NCBI RefSeq assembly: GCF_011801145.1
Contig: NZ_CP046172.1
Location: 7,254,001 to 7,318,000, forward strand
From: Nocardia arthritidis
GTDB lineage: Bacteria; Actinomycetota; Actinomycetes; Mycobacteriales; Mycobacteriaceae
DNA length: 64,000 nt
Reading direction: 5' to 3'
The notes beneath the pieces are model-generated. The model saw only the letters and a list, made by a program, of their open reading frames with translations, did no database searches and was not told where the DNA came from. A program made the position numbers and the translations under genes. Each line of letters begins with the position of its first letter. The stretch's first letter is position 1. Positions 46,072 through 54,518 of this stretch are shown piece after piece.

Positions 46072-46854
46072 ATGGCAGATCCTCGTCTCAGGGCCGGTGA
46101 TGACGATCGGGCCGATACGTGTGCGGTGCTCGACAAGGCTTATGCCGCAGGGCAACTCGATATCAACGAGCACGAAACGCGGGTTCGGCAAGCCATCTCG
46201 GCGGCCACGGTCGGCGATTTGGCGGCGCTGGTCGCCGATCTGCGGGTACCGGAGCAGACACCGCCGCCTCGGCGCGGTATGCGGCGAGCCGTGCTGGCAA
46301 CGGTGGCCGCCGGACTGGTGGTGGTGTCGAGCGTTGTGATCGGCTTTATGGCGGGCCGGGATTCGCGGCCGAGCCCACCCGCGGGTCCGGTGGGAATCGA
46401 TGCGCGCATCGAGTTTCCGGTCCACGCATCGACGCCGCGTCTGGATACGGTCGACGGGCTTACTGCGCTGATTGCCGCTGCGCGTGGCGAATTCGGCCAC
46501 ACCATCGTCACACGCCTGGTCGTATTGCCGGATAAAGCCGATCTGTCGGTGTCCGCGGCCCGGAGTCGGATCCATATCGCGAGTGAATACGCCTACGCCG
46601 GTGGCCATTTCGGGCTGACCATCCGCGGTGTCGGAGCCGTGGACGGTCCCGAAGTCGACATCTCGCGAATCGATCTGCCCAAGATCGTCGAACTGCTGGC
46701 GCAGGCGCCGAAAACGCTCGACATCGCCGACCCGAACGCCGTGTGGTTCGAGGTTTCGGGAGCGGGCGGCGGGACGGTGACCATCCGCGCGACGAACGTG
46801 CACGGCAAGGCAGGCGCCATCGATTTCGGCCTGGATGGGACGCCGAAACGCTAG
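46072..46854 (+). CDS. DUF1707 SHOCT-like membrane protein
   Basis: 260 residues from ATG 46072. The N-terminal DUF1707 motif is RAGDDDRADTCAVLDKAYAAGQLDINEHETRVRQAISAATVGDLAALVADL; a single membrane helix (about 80-100) follows, then a ~155-residue outside domain with repeated beta-strand patterns (ARSRIHIASEYAYAGG). Function unknown; such proteins are common in actinobacteria and may be stress- or cell-wall related. Its stop overlaps the stop of the convergent AftB-like gene by 4 bases. Confidence 0.8.
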   Translation: MADPRLRAGDDDRADTCAVLDKAYAAGQLDINEHETRVRQAISAATVGDLAALVADLRVPEQTPPPRRGMRRAVLATVAAGLVVVSSVVIGFMAGRDSRPSPPAGPVGIDARIEFPVHASTPRLDTVDGLTALIAAARGEFGHTIVTRLVVLPDKADLSVSAARSRIHIASEYAYAGGHFGLTIRGVGAVDGPEVDISRIDLPKIVELLAQAPKTLDIADPNAVWFEVSGAGGGTVTIRATNVHGKAGAIDFGLDGTPKR

Positions 46855-48704
46855 TTATGGCCGGGCACACGGCAGCGCTCGATCTCGTTCTCCGGCACGC
46901 GATCGATGCGGTACCTGGCGTATTCCAGCGACTTCTGGATGTTGCGCCGGAATCGGTCCGGGGTCAGCGGGGCGCGGGTCGCGTCCAGCAGGTCGCGGGT
47001 TTGCGGGCAGGTCATGGCGGTTCGGATCCGAGTCACCCAGCCCTCGTCCAGGAACCACGGCATCCACGGATGCCGGTCCACCATGCCCGCATCGACGACC
47101 GCCCAGTCCGAATCCAGATTCTTGTCGTGGCCGATGCGGGCATCCGGGAATCGAAACGTATGTGCGGCAAGCGGATACGCCAGACCCACCGGATCGATGA
47201 CGCGAACGTCGAGCGGCATATTCATCCCGATCATGCCGAGGTTCACGTAGAACACGGTGTGTCCGGCGCCACCGTCCGGGACCGGCCGCGGTGGCGGGAC
47301 GATATGCCAGTTCGTGAAGGTCGGCGAGTTGATCAGCAGGCCGCCGTTCGGGCTCGCGGCGATATCGCGGACCATGGCGCGCATCCGCGGATAGTCGAGG
47401 TAATCCTCGGCGCGAATCGGGTGCGCGCGGCCGGTGTTCTGGATGTAATAGAGTCGCTCGTCCGCTATACCGGCGGAACTGATCCTGCTGCCGGTCTCGA
47501 TCGCGGTCGTATCGGCCGCGAACAGCGCCCACCCGGCGGTCGCGACCAGGGCCGCCGACATTATCAGCCGGGTTCGACGCGAATCCGCCTGGGCGGCAGA
47601 AGGTTTCAGCGGCAGCATCATGACGGGCAGCAGCAGGCAGAACAGCGGCGGCAGCAGCGTTCGGCCGTGCATGAAATCTCCGCCGACGCGAATCTCGTAG
47701 CCGGTCAACAGAACACCGCTACCGACCATGAGGGCGACCACCGCGGCCGGAGTCCGGAGCCACCCGCCGACCCGAGCCGGTTTCCGATCGAATCCGGCGG
47801 ACCGCACCGCGACGATCGCCGCGACACCCAGTACGACGAGCGGAACCCAAAGCCAGTACGGCCCGACCAGATTCCACAGGTAGCCGAACCCCTGCCGCCA
47901 TTTCGCACCGGCCGCATCCTTGGCGACGGCCGTATTCGGATACGGCAGACCGTAGTAGCCCATGCGCCAGATCTGATACGCGACCGGCGCCAGGCCCGCC
48001 ACCACAACGATCAACGCTCGGAACGGCCACGCCCGCAACCGGATCCCCGTGGGCGGCGCGCAACAGATCATGAGCAGCGCGAGCGCGCCGACCACTGTCA
48101 GCTCCGGCCGGATCAGCGGCGCCAGACCCGCGACGAAGGACAAACCGAAAACACCTGCCGTGCCCGCCTTTTCGGTCCTACTCCAGCGGATCAGCAACCA
48201 CCACAGCACCGCAAGCCAGCAGATGACCAGGCCGGATTCCAGCCCCGATGTGGCGTAGTCGCGGGCCGGCGGCACCGCGATATAGACGAGAGCGCCTGCG
48301 GGCAACAGCAATTGGGCCCCGCCGACACCCCACAACCGGGCCGCGCCCAGCATCGCGAAGACAATGGCCGTCACCGACAGCGTCAGCGCGACGCCGAGCG
48401 CGACGTACTCCAGTCGCGCCCCGGTCAGCCAGCCGAAGAACCAGATGAGGTAGGTCCAGGCCGTGCTGGTGTTGACCTCGACGCGCTCACCGGCATTGAA
48501 GACCGGCCCATTGCCCGCCAACAGGTTTCGCACCGTCCGTAGCACGGTCAGACCGTCATCGGCGATCCAGCGCCGTGCCCAGCCGCCGATCGCGAAAAGG
48601 GCCGCGGTGATTACGATTCCGCTGACGAAGGTTATGCGCGATCTCTTCGATACACCCGAAAGTTCGTTTACCGCAACAATTTCGGGCGAGATTGTCAGTG
48701 TCAC
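46851..48704 (-). CDS. aftB: AftB-like arabinofuranosyltransferase (GT-C membrane enzyme)
   Basis: 617 residues from GTG 48704. About ten membrane helices and a C-terminal outside domain. The GT-C acidic motif is in ARRWIADDGLTVLRTVRNLLAGNGPVFN, a signature I associate with AftB, which adds terminal beta-1,2 arabinose to arabinogalactan and LAM using decaprenyl-phospho-arabinose. Here it is away from the usual cell-wall arabinan cluster, so it may be a second copy acting on another glycan. Function by homology only. Confidence 0.78.
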   Translation of the reverse strand: MTLTISPEIVAVNELSGVSKRSRITFVSGIVITAALFAIGGWARRWIADDGLTVLRTVRNLLAGNGPVFNAGERVEVNTSTAWTYLIWFFGWLTGARLEYVALGVALTLSVTAIVFAMLGAARLWGVGGAQLLLPAGALVYIAVPPARDYATSGLESGLVICWLAVLWWLLIRWSRTEKAGTAGVFGLSFVAGLAPLIRPELTVVGALALLMICCAPPTGIRLRAWPFRALIVVVAGLAPVAYQIWRMGYYGLPYPNTAVAKDAAGAKWRQGFGYLWNLVGPYWLWVPLVVLGVAAIVAVRSAGFDRKPARVGGWLRTPAAVVALMVGSGVLLTGYEIRVGGDFMHGRTLLPPLFCLLLPVMMLPLKPSAAQADSRRTRLIMSAALVATAGWALFAADTTAIETGSRISSAGIADERLYYIQNTGRAHPIRAEDYLDYPRMRAMVRDIAASPNGGLLINSPTFTNWHIVPPPRPVPDGGAGHTVFYVNLGMIGMNMPLDVRVIDPVGLAYPLAAHTFRFPDARIGHDKNLDSDWAVVDAGMVDRHPWMPWFLDEGWVTRIRTAMTCPQTRDLLDATRAPLTPDRFRRNIQKSLEYARYRIDRVPENEIERCRVPGHN

Positions 48705-48908
48705 CTAAGCGGGCCGAACACCAGCCGGAAGCCGAAGGATACGCCGAGCGCCATCCGGCCGCCCGCAAAGGTAACTCATGGGTTCTCCCGATCATTCTGG
48801 TACGGGCGAACCATACCGCGCGGCGCCGGTGCGACCACACCCCACAATCTTCGGGGCCGGATTCACCGGATCGGGAATCGGATCCGGCCGGAGTTTGTTC
48901 CGTGGAGG

Positions 48909-49325
48909 ATGACCACCACCACAGCCGTGCTATCCGATGAGCTGAAGAAGTATCTGGACGAGAACAACGTGTTCGCGACCGCCGCGACCATCGGGCCGGA
49001 CGGGCACCCGCATCTCACCGTCATCTGGCTGGAACGCGACGGCGACGAGCTGGTGTACTCCACCACCGTCACGCGTCAGCAGGCCAAGAACATCGCGCGC
49101 GACCCGCGGGTCACGGTGATGATCGCCCCGCCGGACAACCCCTACGCCTATGCCGAGATCCGGGGCACGGTCACCATCACCCCGGACCCGGAGAAGACAC
49201 TGCCGAACAAGCTTTCGCTGAAGTACACCGGCAAGCCGTACCTCGAATTCAATCCGGCCTCGGTGGACGATTCCGACCGGATCATCGTGCGCGTCACCCC
49301 ACGCAAGGTCACCGGTCGGCTCTAG
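48909..49325 (+). CDS. PPOX-class F420/FMN-dependent oxidoreductase
   Basis: 138 residues. Split-barrel flavin fold: VFATAATIGPDGHPHLTVIWLERDGDELVYSTTVTRQQAKNIARDPRVTVMI is typical of the Rv1155-like group that binds F420 or flavin. Reaction unknown. GGAGG touches the ATG, closer than usual, but no other start gives a full barrel. Confidence 0.88.
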   Translation: MTTTTAVLSDELKKYLDENNVFATAATIGPDGHPHLTVIWLERDGDELVYSTTVTRQQAKNIARDPRVTVMIAPPDNPYAYAEIRGTVTITPDPEKTLPNKLSLKYTGKPYLEFNPASVDDSDRIIVRVTPRKVTGRL

Positions 49326-49341
49326 CCCGGCAGCCGTTCGG

Positions 49342-49794
49342 CTACGGTGCGCTGAACGCGTCGAGTTCGGCTGCGGCGGGACCACTGACCGGAGCCCGCC
49401 GCCACCACCAACCGTCCAGCGTCTCGGGCAGATCGGCGAGCCGGATGAGCCGCCGGCGCGGATCCTCGACGGTGAACGAGCGATACAGGTCGTCCCATCG
49501 CACCAACCACCGCTCGACCGCCTGCCGCAATGGTTCGGGCGCGGAGTCGACCACCGCGGCTATTCGATCGCGCGTACGCAATGTCCCGACGACATCGTGC
49601 GCACCCCACGCCTGTGGGGCGTCGGCGGGCAGATCGCGGTCCGCATCCAGCTTCGACACCTTCTGTGCCCACGCGGCCAGCAGGCGATCGAGCGATATCT
49701 CCGAACCGGGGCGGTATCGGTAGGTGACGGAAGCCAGTTCGCGTCGCTCCTCCTCGCTGAAAGAGCCCAGCAGTTCGTCGTTCGACGACGGCAT
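49342..49794 (-). CDS. Putative immunity protein of the WXG100 toxin cassette
   Basis: 150 residues from ATG 49794 (AAAGG about 9 bases before; GTG 49803 also in frame). Soluble, mixed alpha/beta by eye, W-rich near the end (LDGWWWRRAPV). No family recognised. It begins 12 bases after the toxin stop on the same strand as the last gene of the cassette, the usual place of a cognate immunity gene; assignment is by context only. Confidence 0.55.
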   Translation of the reverse strand: MPSSNDELLGSFSEEERRELASVTYRYRPGSEISLDRLLAAWAQKVSKLDADRDLPADAPQAWGAHDVVGTLRTRDRIAAVVDSAPEPLRQAVERWLVRWDDLYRSFTVEDPRRRLIRLADLPETLDGWWWRRAPVSGPAAAELDAFSAP

Positions 49795-49806
49795 CACGAC
49801 CACCCT

Positions 49807-50811
49807 TTACATCCGGTATGAGGTGCTGCGCAACGGATTACCTCGATTCACGATAACGCGGATCCCGTTGTATTCGTATTTCCAGGAATTCTGCCAAGTT
49901 CCGTCATCATTCTTCAGCTGCTCGGGTTTGGCATGGCGCAGGGCGTCCTCGATTTCCTGTTCGGAGGGCCGGTCGTCGTAGACCTCGCCCGCTCCGGTGT
50001 GCTGGTGGGTCAACTGCGCGAGTTCGTCGATCGGGAATCCGGTATCGAGGACATCATCCGGATCGTTCGCGTGTTCCTCGGCGCTCTTGACCTCCTCCTT
50101 GGACGGTCCCGATGTCCGTTCCTTGTCGTCGCCCGCGTCGGCGATCGCGATCGCCAACGCCGCGATGGCAGCGAGCGATGTCGTCGTGAAATTGCGCAGC
50201 TCGGGAACATTGTTGAACACCGTTGCCACCGCCGCCGCGCCCGCACCGACCGCGGCTACGGCCGCGACGATACGGATGAACCGGCAGGTATTCCATACTG
50301 TGCGAATCGCATTCAGGCAGTTGGCAATTGCCGCCGCAACTGTTCCGGCGGCCGCCGCGTCGCTGCCGCCGAAGGTGACGACGGTCAGGGCGAGCCCGAC
50401 GACCACACTGGCCCCGATCACTATCTCCGCGGTCTCGATCGCCGACTTGATACCGCCGCGCATCTCGCCGAGCGAGGAATGGTAGTCGGCAACCGGTGTG
50501 GAAATGGCGGTGGCGGCCTGTGCGACCCGATCACTACCGGTGCGCAATGTGTGCAAATGGTCGACGATCTGCCGATGATTGGGATCGCCGCCGCGCTCGA
50601 AGATGGCGGTGATGGCGTCGATGCGGCCGCTGGCGCCGGTGATCGTCGGATGAGCGGCGAACGTCTTCCACGCGTTGCTGCCACTCGATAATCGGCCCAT
50701 ATCCCCGTTCGGCAACTTTCCGAAGTCCGCGACAACCCGCGTGACGAGTTCGTTGATATTGGAATCGATACCGTTGCCGTGATTGCCTTTTGCCGTAGGC
50801 GGTGCCGCCAT
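49807..50811 (-). CDS. Polymorphic toxin body with C-terminal nuclease-like domain
   Basis: 334 residues from ATG 50811. Residues ~20-110 are helical (LXG/WXG-like), ~115-220 contain alanine/glycine-rich hydrophobic segments, then a charged linker and a ~60-residue C-terminal domain ending KYEYNGIRVIVNRGNPL then RSTSYRM, a strand pattern seen in RelE/BECR-type RNase toxins (inference). The ATG has no ribosome site. Upstream in the same frame the sequence reads VSETLYDSD, the expected end of the preceding WXG100 domain, so the two are probably one gene split by a frameshift near 50838. Confidence 0.65.
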   Translation of the reverse strand: MAAPPTAKGNHGNGIDSNINELVTRVVADFGKLPNGDMGRLSSGSNAWKTFAAHPTITGASGRIDAITAIFERGGDPNHRQIVDHLHTLRTGSDRVAQAATAISTPVADYHSSLGEMRGGIKSAIETAEIVIGASVVVGLALTVVTFGGSDAAAAGTVAAAIANCLNAIRTVWNTCRFIRIVAAVAAVGAGAAAVATVFNNVPELRNFTTTSLAAIAALAIAIADAGDDKERTSGPSKEEVKSAEEHANDPDDVLDTGFPIDELAQLTHQHTGAGEVYDDRPSEQEIEDALRHAKPEQLKNDDGTWQNSWKYEYNGIRVIVNRGNPLRSTSYRM

Positions 50812-51151
50812 GTCGGAGTCGTAGAGGGTTTCGGATACCGTCGGCCGCTGCGGCGCCGGTTTGGATTAGCATCCGCCGGTTGGTCTCGATCGCCGTGCCG
50901 TATCGTCCGTGCTGGTCACGGGCGGCCTTGCTCATATCGGCCACACCTTCGGCGAATTCCCTTGCCCCGGTGGCCCATTCGCGATGTGCGCCGGCGTATG
51001 CGCCGGCGCCGATACCGCGCCAGATGCCCGGCAGCTTGTTCACCTCGCCCTCGAGCTGGTCGACGTGCTCGTGCACGAATTCGGACAATCCCTTCAGGCG
51101 GGCGACGATATCGTCCAACTGGTCGAGGTCGACCTTGAATTTCGAGCTCAT
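50534..51151 (-). CDS. WXG100-domain protein, frame-shifted into the toxin gene
   Basis: From ATG 51151 the first ~100 residues are a WXG100/Esx domain: VDLDQLDDIVARLKGLSEFVHEHVDQLEGEVNKLPGIWRGIGAGAYAGAHREW holds the turn motif W-R-G. The frame then runs 277 bases out of phase over the toxin gene as arginine-rich non-coding-like sequence. Dropping one G of the pair at 50838-50839 would join the domain directly to VSETLYDSDMAAPP and the toxin, giving a ~430-residue fusion. Whether this is a real mutation, programmed slippage or a read error is open. ATG overlaps the preceding stop (ATGA). Confidence 0.6.
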   Translation of the reverse strand: MSSKFKVDLDQLDDIVARLKGLSEFVHEHVDQLEGEVNKLPGIWRGIGAGAYAGAHREWATGAREFAEGVADMSKAARDQHGRYGTAIETNRRMLIQTGAAAADGIRNPLRLRHGGTAYGKRQSRQRYRFQYQRTRHAGCRGLRKVAERGYGPIIEWQQRVEDVRRSSDDHRRQRPHRRHHRHLRARRRSQSSADRRPFAHIAHR

Positions 51152-51468
51152 AGCCGCAACTCTGTGAACGGCATCGCGTTGCCGTGGTCATCGCCGCGAT
51201 AGTTGTCGGCGCTCACACCCAACTTCTCGGCGATGCTCCGCAACGCGTGCACCATATGCTCGCCGCCCTCGCGAGTTTCGCGCCAACCGGTGGCGAATTC
51301 GTTTGCCGCGTCACCGGTCCAGCCGTCCGACAGCATCTCGCCCACCGCGCCCGCCGCCGAATCCAGTGCGGTACGCAATGTTTCGGCGATGCCGAATACC
51401 TTGCGGCCGTACGCGAGCACCTCGTCCGGAACGACGAAGACCTCGCGTTCACCCCCTGTGCCAGCCAT
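51148..51468 (-). CDS. WXG100-like ESX/type VII partner protein
   Basis: 106 residues. Two helices around W-T-G in LSDGWTGDAANEFATGWRE. Proteins like this form heterodimers with WXG100 effector domains for type VII secretion. First gene of the cassette; overlaps the next by 4 bases. No secretion ATPase is in the window, so export would rely on a system elsewhere. Confidence 0.8.
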   Translation of the reverse strand: MAGTGGEREVFVVPDEVLAYGRKVFGIAETLRTALDSAAGAVGEMLSDGWTGDAANEFATGWRETREGGEHMVHALRSIAEKLGVSADNYRGDDHGNAMPFTELRL

Positions 51469-51522
51469 GAATCGACGCTATCGCCGCGACGAGCGATCGG
51501 GGATGACAACAATCAGCCCTTG

Positions 51523-52971
51523 TCAGCCCTGCTGGGCCTCCTCCTGGGCGTGATGCGCCTCGGCCAGTTGGTCGGGGGTGTAGCGCAGGGTGAGCACGAT
51601 GAAGCCGAGGATGATCGCCGCCATCGCGCAGAACAGCAGGACCAGGGTGTAGCCGTCGCCGAGTGCGGCGAGTTCGGTGGGGTCCAGTTCGCTCACCTTG
51701 CGGTCCGTATGGCCGCCGAGTGAGAGCGTGCGCGATGCGGCGACAGGCGTGAGGATGCCGATGGCCAGCGGGGTACCCAGATTCAACAGCATCTGCCCCA
51801 CCGCCGAGAGCGGGCCGACCTCCGAGACCGGCACCCCGACGAGCAGGCACAGCGGCCCGATCACGATGACGAAACCGATGCCGAATCCGATGGCGACCAA
51901 CAGCACCAGCAGGGTCGGATACCGCACGCTGCCGTCCAGCGTCGAACCGAACAGCAAGCCGCCGGTGATGATCGCGGCGGCCGACGCCAGAATCCAGCGC
52001 GGTTGAATCCACAGCGCCGCCTTGGTCGCGACGCCGGTGCCGATCCCGGCGCCGATGGTGAACGGCAGACAGGCCAGACCCGCCACCATCGGGGTGTACC
52101 CGATGACGTTCTGCAGGAACAGCGCGACGAAGTAGGTCATCGCACCGAGCACCCCGGATCCGAGGAACAGCGCGATGAAGGTCGCGACCCGGTCCCGGTT
52201 GTCGAACAGCGACCACGGCAGCAGTGGACTGTCGACGTACCGCTCGGCGATCACGAAGACGATCAACAGCACCAACCCGCCGACCAGCGAACCGATGATG
52301 ACGGGGCTGCGCCAGCCCAGTTCCGGTCCCTCGGTGGCGCCGAAGACGATCGCCGCGCAGGCGAGGGTGCCGAGCACCGCACCGGTCACGTCGAGCGAAA
52401 CCCGATGGTGGGCCGTATCCCTGAGTTTGAAGATCGCGCCGAGGATGATCAGCGCGCCGATCGGCACATTGATCCAGAAGATCCAGCGCCAGTCCACCTC
52501 GGTGAGCGCACCGCCGATCACCAGCCCGCCCACCGATCCGATACCCGCCATCGAACCGAAGATCGCGATGGCCTGGTTGCGCGCGGGCCCCGGCGCGAAT
52601 GTGCTGACCACCAACGCCATCGCGGTCGGCGCGGCGATTGCGGCGCCGGTGCCCTGCACCGCACGCGCGCCGATGAGCATCGCCTCGTTCTGCGCCAAAC
52701 CGCAAGCCAGCGAGGCGAAGGTGAAGAGGGTGACGCCGAGGATCAGCATTCGCTTGCGGCCGAACGCATCCCCGAGCCTGCCGCCGAGCAGCAGCAACCC
52801 GGCGAAGGTCAGACCGTACGCGGTGACCATCCAGGCGCTTCCGGAGCTGGACAGACCCATTTCCGCCTGTAGTCGGGGCAGCGCCAGGATGACGACGCTG
52901 CCGTCGAGCACCACCATCAGCTGCAGCCCGCTCAACACCAGAATGGCGAGCCCGAAGGCCCGCTGCTTCAT
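51523..52971 (-). CDS. efpA: EfpA-type MFS efflux pump (14 TM)
   Basis: 482 residues from ATG 52971 (GGAG 7 bases before). DHA2 family with 14 helices: motif LSGLQLMVVLDGSVVILALPRLQ at helix 1 and GGRLGDAFGRKRMLILGV after helix 2. Place between proS and cysG matches EfpA (Rv2846c), an exporter tied to drug tolerance and lipid handling. The frame is open upstream to GTG 53133 and would add 54 residues encoded partly by a 21-bp tandem repeat; I think this is leader sequence. Confidence 0.88.
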   Translation of the reverse strand: MKQRAFGLAILVLSGLQLMVVLDGSVVILALPRLQAEMGLSSSGSAWMVTAYGLTFAGLLLLGGRLGDAFGRKRMLILGVTLFTFASLACGLAQNEAMLIGARAVQGTGAAIAAPTAMALVVSTFAPGPARNQAIAIFGSMAGIGSVGGLVIGGALTEVDWRWIFWINVPIGALIILGAIFKLRDTAHHRVSLDVTGAVLGTLACAAIVFGATEGPELGWRSPVIIGSLVGGLVLLIVFVIAERYVDSPLLPWSLFDNRDRVATFIALFLGSGVLGAMTYFVALFLQNVIGYTPMVAGLACLPFTIGAGIGTGVATKAALWIQPRWILASAAAIITGGLLFGSTLDGSVRYPTLLVLLVAIGFGIGFVIVIGPLCLLVGVPVSEVGPLSAVGQMLLNLGTPLAIGILTPVAASRTLSLGGHTDRKVSELDPTELAALGDGYTLVLLFCAMAAIILGFIVLTLRYTPDQLAEAHHAQEEAQQG

Positions 52972-53052
52972 CGGATGCTCCGGCTGCTCAACCGATTTCC
53001 GGAACGATGGGACGGCGAAGCCGACGGCGGGAATGGGAACCGTCGACAGGTT

Positions 53053-53111
53053 CTCCACGGTGCGGGGCGAATGCTCCACGGTGCGGGGCGAATGCTCCAC
53101 CTTGCGGGGCG
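53053..53111. repeat. 21-bp tandem repeat upstream of efpA
   Basis: Unit CTCCACGGTGCGGGGCGAATG, copies at 53053-53073 and 53074-53094, and a third partial copy with two mismatches at 53095-53111. It lies 82-140 bases before the efpA ATG. Confidence 0.8.
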
Positions 53112-53250
53112 GGCGGATGGGGCGGGTCGACACAGAGAGCCACTGTAATTGATGACGCGCATGGGTCGACGCCGCGACGCCGCGCCGACAGCCCGCGCCG
53201 AACCGCGGTTCGGCACGCTGACCAGCGCTTCCCGGTGCATCGCCAAGAGG

Positions 53251-54492
53251 TTACCGCTCGGTCGGATCGGCGGAGAAGCCCGCCGTCGGACCGATCACCA
53301 CGATGGCGGGCGGGCGGATGCCCTCGGTGCGCACCCGCGCGGCGACGGTCGCCAGGTCCGCGCGCAACACCCGCTGGGTGCGCAGCGTGCCCTCCTGGAT
53401 GACGGTGGCCGGCGTGTCGGCGGGCCGCCCGCCGTCGAGCAGCGCGGCGGCGAACTGTTCGATCCGCTCCACCGCCATCATCAGCACCAGCGTGCCGCGC
53501 AGCCGGGCCAACGCGGGCCAATCGACGAGCGAATCCGGATGATCCGGCGCGACATGCCCACTCACCACCACGAATTCGTGGGTCACGCCGCGATGGGTCA
53601 CCGGGATGCCCGCCGCCGCGGGTACCGCGATGGGGCTGGTGATGCCGGGCACCACCGTCACCGGGACACCGGCCGCGACGCACGCCTCGACCTCCTCGTA
53701 GCCGCGCCCGAAGACGTACGGGTCGCCGCCCTTGAGCCGCACCACGAATTTGCCCGCCTTCGCGCCCTCGACGAGCGCGGTGTTGATCGCCTCCTGCGCC
53801 ATGGCCCGGCCGTAGGGGATCTTCGCCGCATCGATCACCTCGACGTCGGGGCCCAGTTCGGCGAGCAGTTCCGGCGGCGCGAGCCGGTCTGCCACAACGA
53901 GATTCGCCCTGGCCAGCAGTCTGCGGCCGCGCACGGTGATCAGGTCCGGATCGCCGGGGCCGCCGCCGACCAGCGCGACGCCGGGGGCGACCGGTGTCGA
54001 ATCATCGCTCACCACACCGGATTGCAGCGCCTCCAGCAGCGCGTTGCGCACCGCGGCGGACCTGCGATGCTGGCCGCCGGCCAGCACGCCGAGGGTCATG
54101 CCGTCGTACCGGGCCGTCGCCGGGGTGACGGCGGTGCCGAGCCGGGCGGTATCGGCGCGCACGCAGAAGATGCGGCGGCGGGTGGCCTCGGCGACGACGG
54201 CCGCGTTGGTGTCCGGCTCGTCGGTGCAGGCGATCGCGTACCAGGCGCCGTCGAGGTCGCCGTCGGCGTAGGCGCGCAGCGTCAGCGTCAGTTGACCGGA
54301 GGTGGCCATCCCCTCGACCGCGGGCGTCGCCTCGCGGCTGATCACCTCGACGTCCGCGCCCGATGCGATCAGCAGGCCGAGCCTGCGCTGGGCGACGGTG
54401 CCGCCGCCGACCACGACGACGCGACGCCCGTTGAGATCGAGCCCGACCAGGTAGTTGGGGTCGCCGGTGGTGGGATCTGACGTGTTCTGCAC
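53251..54492 (-). CDS. cysG: Siroheme synthase-type uroporphyrinogen-III methyltransferase (CysG)
   Basis: 413 residues from GTG 54492. N-terminal Rossmann domain (NGRRVVVVGGGTVAQRRLGLLIASGADVEVIS) for precorrin-2 dehydrogenase/ferrochelatase, then the SAM methyltransferase domain (LVGGGPGDPDLITVRGRRLLARANLVVADRL; FVVRLKGGDPYVFGRGYEE; PGITSPIAVPAAAGIPVTHRG). Makes siroheme or the first steps to B12. Corresponds to Rv2847c. 26 bases after the stop of the first DoxX-like gene lies its start, so it may share that transcript. Confidence 0.94.
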   Translation of the reverse strand: MQNTSDPTTGDPNYLVGLDLNGRRVVVVGGGTVAQRRLGLLIASGADVEVISREATPAVEGMATSGQLTLTLRAYADGDLDGAWYAIACTDEPDTNAAVVAEATRRRIFCVRADTARLGTAVTPATARYDGMTLGVLAGGQHRRSAAVRNALLEALQSGVVSDDSTPVAPGVALVGGGPGDPDLITVRGRRLLARANLVVADRLAPPELLAELGPDVEVIDAAKIPYGRAMAQEAINTALVEGAKAGKFVVRLKGGDPYVFGRGYEEVEACVAAGVPVTVVPGITSPIAVPAAAGIPVTHRGVTHEFVVVSGHVAPDHPDSLVDWPALARLRGTLVLMMAVERIEQFAAALLDGGRPADTPATVIQEGTLRTQRVLRADLATVAARVRTEGIRPPAIVVIGPTAGFSADPTER

Positions 54493-54518
54493 AGCTGACG
54501 AGATTACGGTCCCGCTGT

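Noticed and set aside
50534-50811. Last ~90 codons of the WXG100 frame as real protein
   Set aside because: Arg/His-rich and antisensical compared with the toxin frame over the same bases, which has normal protein composition.
53053-53111. 21-bp repeats considered as CRISPR or integration sites
   Set aside because: No spacers, no integrase, direct head-to-tail units only.
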